64,000 nt of DNA from positions 62,001-126,000 of the forward strand of contig NZ_JARESE010000073.1 of NCBI RefSeq assembly GCF_029076845.1. Reading direction: 5' to 3'. A program made the translations under genes and the position numbers. A model generated the notes under the pieces. The model saw only the letters and a program-made list of their open reading frames with translations. It made no database searches and was not told the DNA's origin. Positions 51,466-60,161 of the stretch are shown piece by piece (within the stretch, counting starts at the first letter, position 1; every line of letters starts with the position of its first letter). Source of the stretch: Novosphingobium album (ex Liu et al. 2023). GTDB lineage: Bacteria; Pseudomonadota; Alphaproteobacteria; Sphingomonadales; Sphingomonadaceae.

Positions 51466-53117
51466 ATTCCGGTAACATGAAGCCCGGCATCATGAAGCCC
51501 GGGAAGGAATTGCTGTTTTGCGCGCTCGGCGGCTCGGGCGAGATCGGGATGAACGTCAACCTCTATGGCTGCGATGGCCAGTGGCTGATGGTCGATCTGG
51601 GCATGACCTTCTCCGGCACCGAATATCCGGGCGTCGAGCTGGTCTTCGCCGATCTCGATTTCATCGAGGAGCGGCGCAAGAATCTCATCGCCGTCGTGCT
51701 CACCCATGCGCATGAGGATCATATCGGCGCGGTGCCCTATTTCGCGCGCGAGCTGGGCGTTCCGCTCTATGCAACGCCGTTCACCGCGCGGCTGGTGGCA
51801 AGCAAGCTGGAGGAAGCGGGGATTCTCGATGAGGTCGAGCTGATCGTCGTCGATGATCTGGAGCGGTTCCAGCTCGGGCCCTTCGGCATCCGCTACGTTC
51901 CGCTGGCCCATTCGATCGCGGAAGGCAACGCCCTGCTGATCGACACGCCCTATGGCCGGATCTTCCATACCGGCGACTGGAAGCTGGATGACGAGCCGCA
52001 GGTCGGCGTGCCGACAACTGCCGAGGAATTGACCGCGATCGGCGATCAGGGCGTGCTCGCGCTGGTCTGCGATTCGACCAACGTGTTCAACCCGGAAGCT
52101 TCCGGTTCCGAAGGCGCGGTCTATCGCGGGCTGCTGGCCGAAGTGGGCAAGCACAAGGGGCGGCGCGTGCTCGTCACCACGTTCGCTTCGAACGTGGCGC
52201 GGTTGCAGACGCTGGGCGCGGTCGCGCGCGCGACCGGGCGGCGGCTCTGCGTGGCCGGGCGCTCGCTCGACCGGATCATCGAGACAGGGCAGGCCAGCGG
52301 CTATCTGCGGGATTTGCCCGAAACGGTCGATTTCGAGACCGCGATGGACTTGCCGCATGGCGAACTGCTGATCATCGCCACGGGCGGGCAGGGGGAACCG
52401 CGCGCCGCGCTGGCGCGCATCACCGAGGACAACCACCAGATCAAGCTCGATGCGGGCGACGTGGTGCTGTTCTCCAGCCGCCAGATCCCCGGCAACGAGA
52501 TCGCCATCGGCCGCATCCAGAACCGGCTGGCCGAACGCGGCATCGTGCTGGTCACCGACCGGCAGAGCCCGATCCACGTTTCCGGCCACCCCGGCCGGCC
52601 CGAACTGCAGGCGCTCTATGGCTGGATCAGGCCCGAGATCCTCCTGCCGGTGCATGGCGAGATCCGCCACATGCGCGAACAGACGCGATTGGGGCTGGCC
52701 AGCGGCATCCCCAAGGCGGTGTTCCAGAAGAACGGCGATCTGGTGCGGCTGGCGCCGGGCGCGCCGGGCAAGTTCGACGAAGTGCGGGCAGGGCGGCTCG
52801 TGCTTGATGGCGACATCATCGCGCCGGCCGATGGCGAGGCGATGGTCATGCGGCGGCGCCTCGCCTTTGCCGGGGTGGTTTCGGTGGCGGTGGACCGCAA
52901 GGGCCATGTCGAGGTTTCCGCGCTCGGCCTGCCGCTCGACGAGGATTACGAGGCTTTCGTGGCCGAGGCGCGCCGCGATGTCGCGGATGCGCTGAAGCGC
53001 GTGCGCCGGGGCGAGCGGGCCGACCGCATCGAGGCGGCGCGGCTGGCCGCCCGCCGCGCGGCGGCGCGCTGGTCGGGCAAGAAGCCGCAAGTCCAGGTTC
53101 TGCTGCTAGAGGATTGA
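51462..53117 (+). CDS. rnj: Ribonuclease J
   Basis: A 551-aa metallo-beta-lactamase/beta-CASP nuclease with endo- and 5'-3' exoribonuclease activity in the family. Metal ligands: HAHEDHIGAVPY (HxHxDH), the His of PLAHSIAEGN, and the Asp of FHTGDWKLDDEP; the beta-CASP motifs include CDSTNVF, FSSRQIPGNE and IHVSGHPGRPEL, with LPVHGE near the end of the core. Starts GTG 51462 overlapping coaX; in-frame ATG 51477 and 51492 are alternatives. It probably shares in mRNA and rRNA processing with RNase E. Confidence 0.94.
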   Translation: MNSGNMKPGIMKPGKELLFCALGGSGEIGMNVNLYGCDGQWLMVDLGMTFSGTEYPGVELVFADLDFIEERRKNLIAVVLTHAHEDHIGAVPYFARELGVPLYATPFTARLVASKLEEAGILDEVELIVVDDLERFQLGPFGIRYVPLAHSIAEGNALLIDTPYGRIFHTGDWKLDDEPQVGVPTTAEELTAIGDQGVLALVCDSTNVFNPEASGSEGAVYRGLLAEVGKHKGRRVLVTTFASNVARLQTLGAVARATGRRLCVAGRSLDRIIETGQASGYLRDLPETVDFETAMDLPHGELLIIATGGQGEPRAALARITEDNHQIKLDAGDVVLFSSRQIPGNEIAIGRIQNRLAERGIVLVTDRQSPIHVSGHPGRPELQALYGWIRPEILLPVHGEIRHMREQTRLGLASGIPKAVFQKNGDLVRLAPGAPGKFDEVRAGRLVLDGDIIAPADGEAMVMRRRLAFAGVVSVAVDRKGHVEVSALGLPLDEDYEAFVAEARRDVADALKRVRRGERADRIEAARLAARRAAARWSGKKPQVQVLLLED

Positions 53118-53130
53118 TCGGAGCTGCCCC

Positions 53131-53424
53131 ATGCAATGGACATCGATCATCGCGATCTATTCGCTGTTCTGGGTGCTTTGCGCGTTCCTGGTGATGCCTT
53201 TCGGCCTGCGCACGCCCGATGAGGTGCCGGGGCATCGGGTGGAGCGCGGCCATGCCGATAGCGCCCCGGTCAATTTCCGGCCGCGCCGCATCGCGCTGCG
53301 CGCCACGGCGCTGTCCGTGGCGATGTTCGGGCTGTTCTACCTGAACTATGTCTATGGCTGGATCAGCGTCGATGATCTCAACGTCTTCGGCAGCCCGCCC
53401 GACACCTCGAAGTACGATTACTGA
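53131..53424 (+). CDS. DUF1467 family small membrane protein
   Basis: A 97-aa protein with two helices (SIIAIYSLFWVLCAFLVMPF and ATALSVAMFGLFYLNYVYGW) and a conserved loop, FGLRTPDEVPGH, which is the DUF1467 signature. Function unknown. It follows rnj by 13 bases, a gene order seen widely in alphaproteobacteria, so it is probably the last gene of the nuo-birA-coaX-rnj transcription direction before a convergent gene. Confidence 0.88.
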   Translation: MQWTSIIAIYSLFWVLCAFLVMPFGLRTPDEVPGHRVERGHADSAPVNFRPRRIALRATALSVAMFGLFYLNYVYGWISVDDLNVFGSPPDTSKYDY

Positions 53425-53467
53425 TCCGGGCCGATAGCGGCGCTGGCAGGATGCAAAACTTGTGCTC

Positions 53468-56107
53468 CTAGCTGCGCAGCCGCTCGATGCCCTGCGCCAG
53501 CGCGACGTAGAGCTTGCCCATGTCCGACGACAGCAGCGTCACGCCCAGCGCATTGCCGTCGCGGGTCGAAAGCACTTGCCGCAGGATCGCTTCGAAATCA
53601 TGGATATAGCGGCTGACGTGGGCGCGGAACTCGTCGTCGCTCTCATAAATCTGCTGGATCGCGCGGGCATCGTTGTTGTCGATGAGGCTGACCGCGCGGC
53701 GCGTGAAGATGCCCCGGTCGCCGCGCAGATAGGCCGCCCAGGCCGTGTCCGACACTTCGGTCGAAAGCGCCTTGGCGATGTCGATCGCGTTGGAATTGAG
53801 CGATTCGGTGATCAGCGCGACGCGGCGCGAGAAATCGTTGTCGACCTGCTCCTCGGCGCGCTGGCGGGCATGGGCGACCCGGCTTTCGAGATTGGCGACA
53901 AGCTCGTTCACCTTGGCGAGCTGGTCGCGCAGCTGGATCGCCGCCTCGCGCCCCACGCCAGAGGCGTGCGCGGCGGCCAGCTCGATCTGCCCCGAAGCTT
54001 CGGCCGCGCGCATCCGCATGGCCTTGTCCAGCGCCTGGCCGCTTTCCGCGCCCAGCTTGTCGGCAATGGCGGTCACGCGGGCCGCGCCCTCGTGCTCTAT
54101 GGCGGCGACGGCGTCGCGCGCGGCGGTGGACAGGCGCTCGATCGCGCCGGTCAGTTCCTCGCGCGCGCGGCCCGCGACGCGTTCTGCCTGCTGCTCGATA
54201 TCGCCCAGGCTGGCGCGCAGCCCGGCGAGAGTCTCGGCATGGCGCGAACCGTGCGCGGCCGTGGTCGCCTGCATCGCATCCAGCTCGGCCCCCAGGTCGC
54301 GCAGGCTGGCGCCCGTGGTCTGCACCTGATCGGCCAGCTGGCCGCTGCCCGCGCCGGCATCGGCGATCGCGGTGGCCATGGACCGGATCGAGGCATCCAT
54401 GCGGCCAAGCCGGTCCTCGGAAATCGCCAGCGCTTCGGGCAGGTTGCCGGCGCACTGGCTGGCGCTGGCCTGGATCAGCTCAAGCAGCCGCACGCTCATC
54501 TCGGTCAGCTTGTCGACTTCGCTGTCGGTGGCCGCGAGCGAGGCCCGCGCGGCCGTCAGCTTGTCGGTCAGCAGCGCCAGGCTGGCGCCGATCCGCGCTT
54601 CGGTCTCGCCGCTTTGCTCGGCGATGCCGGCCATGCGCAGTTCATAGACTTCGAGCCGATCGGTCAGCTTGCGGGCCTGTTCGGAAAGGTTGGCGGTATG
54701 CTGCTGCTGGCCCGCGAGGCGGGCGACGACATCGGCATCGACCGAGCGGATCATGCCGGATAGCCGCGCCATCGCGGCTTCCTCCTCGGCGATATAGCGC
54801 GCGCGCCGTTCCTCGAACTCTTCCGCAAGGCGGCGCACGCGCCGGCCGATCTCGCCATCGAGCAATTCATATTGCGCGCGCAGATCCTCGGCCAGCTGGG
54901 CCTGCTCGTGGTGATGCTCCTCGCGCTGGGCGGCGATGCGCGTGCCGATCGTCTCGATCTTGCCCGAAAGGTCGGCGATGGCGCGTTCCTGCACCTCCTG
55001 CAGCGATCGCGCGACGACGTCGGCTTCGTCGCGCAGGGCATTGAGCCGGGCGCGCAGCGAAGTGAGGCTTTCCGCCTCGTGATCGTCAAGCCGCCCGCGC
55101 GTGACCTCGATCTCGCCGGTCAGCGCGGCGGCGCGGCTGCGGATGGCGGCCAGCGCCTCGATCTCATGCGCGTCAAGCTGGGTGCGGAATTCGGCGCCGC
55201 GCGCGGCCAGCGCGGCAAAGCGCTGTTCGGCCAGGACATCGAGCTGCTCGCACTGGCGGGCGAACTCGATCAGCGCAGCGTCCACCGCGCGCCGCAGGAT
55301 CTCGACTTGCCGCTCGCTTGCCTGCCCGAACTCGTTGAGCCGGTTGAAGCCGTTGATCAGATCCTCAAGCTGGGTATGCGCGGCGCGCCCGGCCGTGCCG
55401 ATGTTGTTGGTGACATCCTTGGCCGAACTGGCGATCACCGGCAGCTGCCCGCGCAGCTTCTCCATGTTGTCGAGCGCGGCCTGGCTGACCGTGCCGATCG
55501 TTTCGACCCGCACGCCATTGTCGCGGATCAGGTGTTCGAGCCGGTCGGCGTTCTGCGTCAGCCGTTCGGCCGCGATCCGGCTCAGCGCTTCCAGATCGCG
55601 CGATTGCGCGGCGAGGAATTCGCGCGCCAGGCTCAGCTCGCGATTGACCGTGGTGAGCCGCGCTTCAAGCTGCGCCGATTCGCTGGAAAGCAGCCGCGCG
55701 GCATCGCCGAATCGCGCCGCCTCGCGCTTGCTGGTGCGCATCGCCAGCAGCCAGGCGGTGCCCACCAGCAAGGTCGGCCCGGCCCAGTCCGCGATCAGTG
55801 TGGCCCACATGCGCGGCGGCAGCCCGGCGCGCAGATCGGCCAGATGAGCCCAGGCGAAAAAGCCGGTCCAGCCCGCCACCGCGAGCAGGGCGAGCGCTGG
55901 CGCCAGCACCGCCGGCAGCGAACGCGGCGGCGCGGCCGGCTCCGCCATTTCGGGCAGTGCCATTTCGGGCAGTGCCGTTTCGATGGGCAGTGCCGTTTCG
56001 ATCGCGGTGTCCCTTTCGAGCCCGCCGTCAGGCGCGGCGACGATCGCGTCGCTTTCGCCTTCGTTTCCGTTCGCGCCGAACGCGATGATCCGTGATCCCC
56101 CATTCAT
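53468..56107 (-). CDS. Large membrane-anchored coiled-coil protein
   Basis: An 879-aa protein of unknown function. Residues ~1-60 are a soluble Pro/Ala/Glu-rich segment with tandem IETALP/PEMALPEM repeats; two hydrophobic helices follow (about 63-90 and 105-122). From ~125 to ~800 the protein is almost continuous heptad-like helix rich in Ala, Glu, Leu, Arg and Gln, like methyl-accepting-chemotaxis or cohesin-type rods but without their signature hairpin. The C-terminal ~80 residues (ESDDEFRAHVSRYIHDFEAIL) form a conserved globular end. Divergent from the Hpt-like gene by 69 bases. It may scaffold the adjacent signalling cluster, which is inference from position only. Confidence 0.8.
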   Translation of the reverse strand: MNGGSRIIAFGANGNEGESDAIVAAPDGGLERDTAIETALPIETALPEMALPEMAEPAAPPRSLPAVLAPALALLAVAGWTGFFAWAHLADLRAGLPPRMWATLIADWAGPTLLVGTAWLLAMRTSKREAARFGDAARLLSSESAQLEARLTTVNRELSLAREFLAAQSRDLEALSRIAAERLTQNADRLEHLIRDNGVRVETIGTVSQAALDNMEKLRGQLPVIASSAKDVTNNIGTAGRAAHTQLEDLINGFNRLNEFGQASERQVEILRRAVDAALIEFARQCEQLDVLAEQRFAALAARGAEFRTQLDAHEIEALAAIRSRAAALTGEIEVTRGRLDDHEAESLTSLRARLNALRDEADVVARSLQEVQERAIADLSGKIETIGTRIAAQREEHHHEQAQLAEDLRAQYELLDGEIGRRVRRLAEEFEERRARYIAEEEAAMARLSGMIRSVDADVVARLAGQQQHTANLSEQARKLTDRLEVYELRMAGIAEQSGETEARIGASLALLTDKLTAARASLAATDSEVDKLTEMSVRLLELIQASASQCAGNLPEALAISEDRLGRMDASIRSMATAIADAGAGSGQLADQVQTTGASLRDLGAELDAMQATTAAHGSRHAETLAGLRASLGDIEQQAERVAGRAREELTGAIERLSTAARDAVAAIEHEGAARVTAIADKLGAESGQALDKAMRMRAAEASGQIELAAAHASGVGREAAIQLRDQLAKVNELVANLESRVAHARQRAEEQVDNDFSRRVALITESLNSNAIDIAKALSTEVSDTAWAAYLRGDRGIFTRRAVSLIDNNDARAIQQIYESDDEFRAHVSRYIHDFEAILRQVLSTRDGNALGVTLLSSDMGKLYVALAQGIERLRS
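55944..56002. repeat. Tandem 15/18-bp repeats in the 5' end of the coiled-coil gene
   Basis: Two perfect copies of GCCATTTCGGGCAGT (55944-55958, 55959-55973) are followed by a variant copy with three extra bases (55974-55991) and a partial copy (55992-56002). All lengths are multiples of three, so copy-number change would keep the frame and alter the N-terminal ALPEM/ALPIET repeats. Confidence 0.9.
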
Positions 56108-56176
56108 GGGCCGATCCTATCATGCCACGGGGATCTATAAACCCCGGTTTAACCTTCCTTCCCCTAGATAGGCCCG

Positions 56177-56479
56177 ATGGCTTACGAAGCAGGTGCCCTG
56201 GAAGCGACACTCGCGGCTGCCGCGGGGGAAGACCCGGAGCTGTTCGCGGAATTGCGCGCGGCCTTTCTGGAAAGCGTCACCCGGCAGATCGATCTGCTGG
56301 CCCGCGCGCGCTGCGACGGCAACTGGCATGTCGCGGCGATGCGCCTCAGGGGCCTTGCCGCCAGCTTCCAGGCCGATCACCTGCTGGCCATCGCCGAGCA
56401 GGTGCTGGAAGCCGCGCCGGGCGAGCCCACCGTGATCCGCCGGCTCAAGACCTGGCTCGACGAGTTTTCCGCCGCCTGA
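56177..56479 (+). CDS. Hpt-like protein without the phospho-accepting His
   Basis: A 100-aa all-helical protein whose pattern fits a histidine phosphotransfer domain: NWHVAAMRLRGLAASFQADHLLAIAEQVLE aligns with the Hpt signature AHxLKGxAxxxGAxxLxxxA across residues ~49-78. The position of the phosphorylated His is occupied by Met55 and the following Lys by Arg58. It therefore cannot relay phosphate in the usual way and could act as a binding decoy. TTAACC lies 28 bases before the ATG. Assignment to Hpt is moderately sure; the missing His is seen directly. Confidence 0.65.
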   Translation: MAYEAGALEATLAAAAGEDPELFAELRAAFLESVTRQIDLLARARCDGNWHVAAMRLRGLAASFQADHLLAIAEQVLEAAPGEPTVIRRLKTWLDEFSAA

Positions 56480-56570
56480 ATCGTCCGCGCCGCTTGGCAC
56501 CCATGGGGCCAGCGCCTAAAGAGGCCCCCAGGCTGCTGGGAGGCGCAAGCTGCGCATCGCTATTCTCACG

Positions 56571-57749
56571 ATGGTTGAGCCCGCCGGCGCGGGGCAGCCG
56601 ATCCCACGGGCGTTCCTGCGCGTGGCGGGGTCCACGCTTGCCCAGCACCAGCTTGGCCTGACGATCGCGCTCGATTGCCAGCGCGTGATCTGCATCGCGC
56701 GCGGCACTTCGCCCGAACTGCTGGCCGTGCAGCACCGCGCGGAAGACGCGGGCCAGCAGTTCCACATCGTCACCGCGCCCGCGCAACTGGCCGCGCTCGT
56801 CACCGCGGCGGATGACCTGATCGTGCTGTCCGAAGGACTGCTGCCCGATCCGGCCCATGCCGTGCCGCTGCTGGAAAGCGGGCCGGCGGTGCTGACGCAG
56901 CCGGTGGAAGGGGCGCTGGCCGAAGGGTTCGAACGGATCGATATCAACAATGCCGCCGCCGGCGCCGCGCGCCTGCCGGGCCGGCTGGTCGAGCAGCTTC
57001 ACGAATTGCCGGGCGATTGGGACGTCCCCTCGGCGCTTACCCGCATCGCGCTGCAATCGGGCATTCCCATGCGCGAAGTGCCATCGGCCGCACGGCTGGG
57101 CGTGGGCTGGAAGATGATTCGCACCGAGACCGAGGCCCTGGGCGTGGAGCATGAATGGCTGCGCGCGCGCATCGGCGTGTCGCGGCCCGGTTCGCCGGGG
57201 AGGAGCCTGGCGCGCATCGGCGTGCTTTCGTTCGGTCCCTCGCTGCTGCATGCCGGCAATGCCAGCACGGCACTGGCGGCCGGCGCACTGCTCGTGCTGG
57301 CGATCGCGGCCGGCGCGGCCTGGTTCGATCTGGTGGCGGTGGGCTTCCTCGCCTGCGCGATCGCCTGGCTGCTGGCACAGGCGGCGGGGATGCTGCGCGC
57401 AGCCGAACGCCATGCCGAAGCGATTGCGCCGCCCGCCATTCCGCGCGCGGACGCGCTGGGATGGGCGGTGGACGCGGCTTTCATGCTGCTGGCCATCTGG
57501 GGCACGCAGCGCGGGCCGGGCGATCTTGCCGCCAGCACCGCGTTTGCGCCGGTGATGCTGCTTCTGCTGCTCCATCTCGTCGCCCGGCTGTTCGAGGAAC
57601 GGCTGGCCGCGCTGGTCGCCGATCGCGCGCTGCTGGCGCTGGTGCTGTGCGCGGGGGCGACGATCGGATACCTTGCGCCGCTGATCCAGATCCTGTGCGT
57701 GGGGCTGGCGCTGGCCGGAATCGTGCTGCCGGCACGCCGCCACGGCTAA
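56571..57749 (+). CDS. Membrane protein with nucleotidyltransferase-like N-terminal domain
   Basis: A 392-aa protein of unknown function. Residues 1-150 resemble a nucleotidyltransferase fold: a start GQPIPRAFLRVAGSTLAQHQL that mimics the G-x-G-x-R/P-x-L-x-x-x-G-x-x-L/M-h-h motif, then alternating strands and helices. Residues ~210-390 hold five to six hydrophobic helices. The first beta strand seems to begin upstream: a CTG at 56550, six bases after GGGAGG, would add LRIAILT, which suits the fold better than the ATG at 56571. Conserved neighbours (Hpt-like, helical, kinase-like) suggest a shared process. Confidence 0.6.
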   Translation: MVEPAGAGQPIPRAFLRVAGSTLAQHQLGLTIALDCQRVICIARGTSPELLAVQHRAEDAGQQFHIVTAPAQLAALVTAADDLIVLSEGLLPDPAHAVPLLESGPAVLTQPVEGALAEGFERIDINNAAAGAARLPGRLVEQLHELPGDWDVPSALTRIALQSGIPMREVPSAARLGVGWKMIRTETEALGVEHEWLRARIGVSRPGSPGRSLARIGVLSFGPSLLHAGNASTALAAGALLVLAIAAGAAWFDLVAVGFLACAIAWLLAQAAGMLRAAERHAEAIAPPAIPRADALGWAVDAAFMLLAIWGTQRGPGDLAASTAFAPVMLLLLLHLVARLFEERLAALVADRALLALVLCAGATIGYLAPLIQILCVGLALAGIVLPARRHG

Positions 57750-57784
57750 TACGGCCTTAACCAAGGCGTGGTAAGGCACGGGGC

Positions 57785-58756
57785 ATGATCGAGCGAGCTG
57801 TCCCTCCCGCGCAACCGGATTCGGTCGAGGCGGTGCTGCGCGAGGAACTCGCGCGCGGGGATGCGATGGCCGAAACCGTGCTGCCGATCCTGCGGCACCT
57901 GATCGCCAACAAGGACAATTCGGTCTTCAGCGACGAAATTCTGGCCCGCGTGCGCGGCATGATCGGCGCGATCGCCGCCGAACTGCTCGATGCCCGGCTT
58001 GCGGCCAGCGGCGACGGCGAAGGCCCGGCGCGCGATCCCGCAGCGCTGCAGGCGCTGTTCGACGCACTGATCGACAATCCCGCGCTGCTTTCGCACACCC
58101 ATGCCCTCGCGCTCGAATGGCAGCTTACCGAGCGATTGCAGGCTCGGCTCGCGCTCGATCCGGTCGTGCCGCCGCTGCTGCAGGCGCTGGTCGCCTCGCC
58201 CGAACCGGGCACGCAGGAAATGGCGATGCGGCTGCTCGCGGCGCAATCGCGCTTCTGCCAGAACCAGCGCCGCATGATGCTGCCGCTGTGCGAATTGCCG
58301 GGCGATCTGCTGCACGCCGCGCTGGTTGCGGCGCGCGCGCAGGCCGGCCCCGCAGCCGACGCGGATGAGCGCGTGGCCCTTGCCGAAAGTCGGCTGCGCG
58401 CGCGGTATGACGAAGGCGCCAGCCGCCTCGGGCTGATCTCACAACTGGTGCTGGGCATGGGCGGCGGCATGATCGCGGCGCTTTCGGTGACGCACGCGGG
58501 CGTGGCGATCTTCCTTTCGGCCATGGCGATCGGATCGGGGCAGGGGCGCGACGCGGCCATCCTGGCGACGCATGACGCGCAATGGGCGCGGCTGGCGCTG
58601 GCGCTGCGTTCGGCCGGGCTCAAGCCAGCCGGCGTCGCCGAGCAGATCCTGGCGCTGCATCCGCAAGCGAGCTTGCCCGACGAATTCGCCAGCCTAAGCG
58701 CGGAACGCGCGGCGACGATCCTGGCCGCAGGCCCCTTTCGCGAGCCGCAGGGATGA
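57785..58756 (+). CDS. Uncharacterised helical protein (possibly DUF2336-like)
   Basis: A 323-aa, almost entirely alpha-helical protein with no signal peptide. It includes FSDEILARVRGMIGAIAAELLDARL, an Ala-rich repeat region and one short hydrophobic stretch, LVLGMGGGMIAALSVTHAGVAIF, near residues 220-245. It weakly resembles DUF2336 (HEAT-like) proteins, but I would not rely on that. TTAACC lies exactly 28 bases before its ATG, the same distance as for the Hpt-like gene. It is translationally coupled (ATGA) to the kinase-like gene, which argues for a joint function. Confidence 0.6.
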   Translation: MIERAVPPAQPDSVEAVLREELARGDAMAETVLPILRHLIANKDNSVFSDEILARVRGMIGAIAAELLDARLAASGDGEGPARDPAALQALFDALIDNPALLSHTHALALEWQLTERLQARLALDPVVPPLLQALVASPEPGTQEMAMRLLAAQSRFCQNQRRMMLPLCELPGDLLHAALVAARAQAGPAADADERVALAESRLRARYDEGASRLGLISQLVLGMGGGMIAALSVTHAGVAIFLSAMAIGSGQGRDAAILATHDAQWARLALALRSAGLKPAGVAEQILALHPQASLPDEFASLSAERAATILAAGPFREPQG

Positions 58757-60135
58757 CTGGCAGCGGGATCACGATGGCCCAGGCCATGAGCGATGCCGAG
58801 GATCGCCTGCTGTGCGCCGACGAGCCGATCGCCGGCCTGCAACGGCGCTGCGGCGGCGATCTGCCGGGCACGATCGCGGTGCCCGAACTGCTCGAACTGG
58901 TACGCAAGGCGCGCCGTTACGGCTTCAAGCTGGCCCGCGCGATCGCCGCTCATGATGGCGACGAGGCGATCACTGCCTGGATCGAAGTGCAGCCCCGGCC
59001 CGATGGCGAGCCCGGCTGCGAGATCGTGCTGCGCAACTGGCGCGCCGCGCCGTTGCCGGCGGAGGACGAGGCCGAGGCGCAGGCCCGCCGCACGGCGATA
59101 GACCACCATGTCGCGGAACTTTCCGCCCGGCTCGACGCGGGCCAACGCCTGCTGGCGGTGACGTGCGAATCCGCCGAACTGGCCTCACTCGCCACGGCAA
59201 TGGAAGCGGGGCTGGGCCATGTCTGGACCGATTTCCTGCCGCTGGCCGACACGACGCATCATCAGCCGCTGCACTGGCGCCTGCTCGATGGCGCGCGCGT
59301 CGCCATCGAAGGATCGGCGCGGGACTGGCGTGTGGCGCTGATCCCGCAAGGCCATCCGGGGTTCGATCCGGCCGGTTTCGAACTGCTGCTGCTTTCGGAC
59401 GCGCCGGCATCGGCCATCGCCGCGCAGCCGGCGCCCGCGCGCGATCCCGATCTGGACCAGCGCCTTGTCGGGCAGGATCTGGCGCCGATCCTGCGGCAGC
59501 CGATCGCGCGGATCATCGCCAACGCCGAAACCATCCGCACCCGGCTTGCCGGGCCGCTCAACGATGCATACGCCGAATATGCCGGCGAGATCGCCAATGC
59601 CGGCAAGCTGCTGCTCGATCTGCTGGATGACCTTTCCGACCTCGAAGTCGTCGAATCCGCGCATTTCCACACCGCGCCCGATCGCATCGACCTGGCCGAC
59701 GTGGCGCGGCAGGCGGCGGGCATCCTGGGCGTGCGTGCGCGCGAAAAGGCGATCCGCATCGAAGCACCGCAGCCGGACGAAACCTTGCCGGCTATCGCCG
59801 AATTCCGCCGCGTCCTGCAAATCCTGCTCAACCTTGTGGGCAATGCCATCCGCTATGCGCCGGAAGGTTCCCGCATCTGGGTCCGGCTGGAAGGCGCGGG
59901 CGATCGCGCGCGCGTGATCGTCGCCGATCAGGGGCCTGGCCTGAGCGAAGCGGAACAGGCGATGGTATTCGAGAAGTTCGAACGGCTTGGCCGCAGCGGC
60001 GACGGCGGCTCGGGCCTGGGCCTTTACATCTCGCGCAGTCTGGCGCGCGCCATGGGCGGCGATCTTACCGTGGAAAGCGCCAAGGGGCATGGCGCCCGCT
60101 TCATCCTGGATGTGCCCGCCGATCGGGCGGACTGA
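58753..60135 (+). CDS. Histidine-kinase-like protein lacking the DHp histidine
   Basis: A 460-aa soluble protein. Residues ~235-300 align with a DHp dimerisation helix pair, but the H-box that normally reads SHELRTPL is APILRQPI here, with Pro245 at the phospho-His position. The ATPase domain is complete: N-box LLNLVGNAIRYAP (358-370), G1 ADQGPGL (391-397), F-box FEKFERLG, and G2 GDGGSGLGLYISRS (416-429). The N-terminal ~230 residues have no recognisable sensor. It may bind ATP and act as a conformational switch or phosphorylate another residue. Starts inside the preceding stop. Confidence 0.8.
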   Translation: MTGSGITMAQAMSDAEDRLLCADEPIAGLQRRCGGDLPGTIAVPELLELVRKARRYGFKLARAIAAHDGDEAITAWIEVQPRPDGEPGCEIVLRNWRAAPLPAEDEAEAQARRTAIDHHVAELSARLDAGQRLLAVTCESAELASLATAMEAGLGHVWTDFLPLADTTHHQPLHWRLLDGARVAIEGSARDWRVALIPQGHPGFDPAGFELLLLSDAPASAIAAQPAPARDPDLDQRLVGQDLAPILRQPIARIIANAETIRTRLAGPLNDAYAEYAGEIANAGKLLLDLLDDLSDLEVVESAHFHTAPDRIDLADVARQAAGILGVRAREKAIRIEAPQPDETLPAIAEFRRVLQILLNLVGNAIRYAPEGSRIWVRLEGAGDRARVIVADQGPGLSEAEQAMVFEKFERLGRSGDGGSGLGLYISRSLARAMGGDLTVESAKGHGARFILDVPADRAD

Positions 60136-60161
60136 ACCGCCGTGAAGCGCAAACGGTCAGG

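Noticed and set aside
34994..53424. Overlapping start-stop junctions in nuo-birA-coaX-rnj as a novelty
   Set aside because: ATGA/GTGA overlaps are seen throughout this window and the gene order is common in alphaproteobacteria; only the two extra genes inside nuo stand out.
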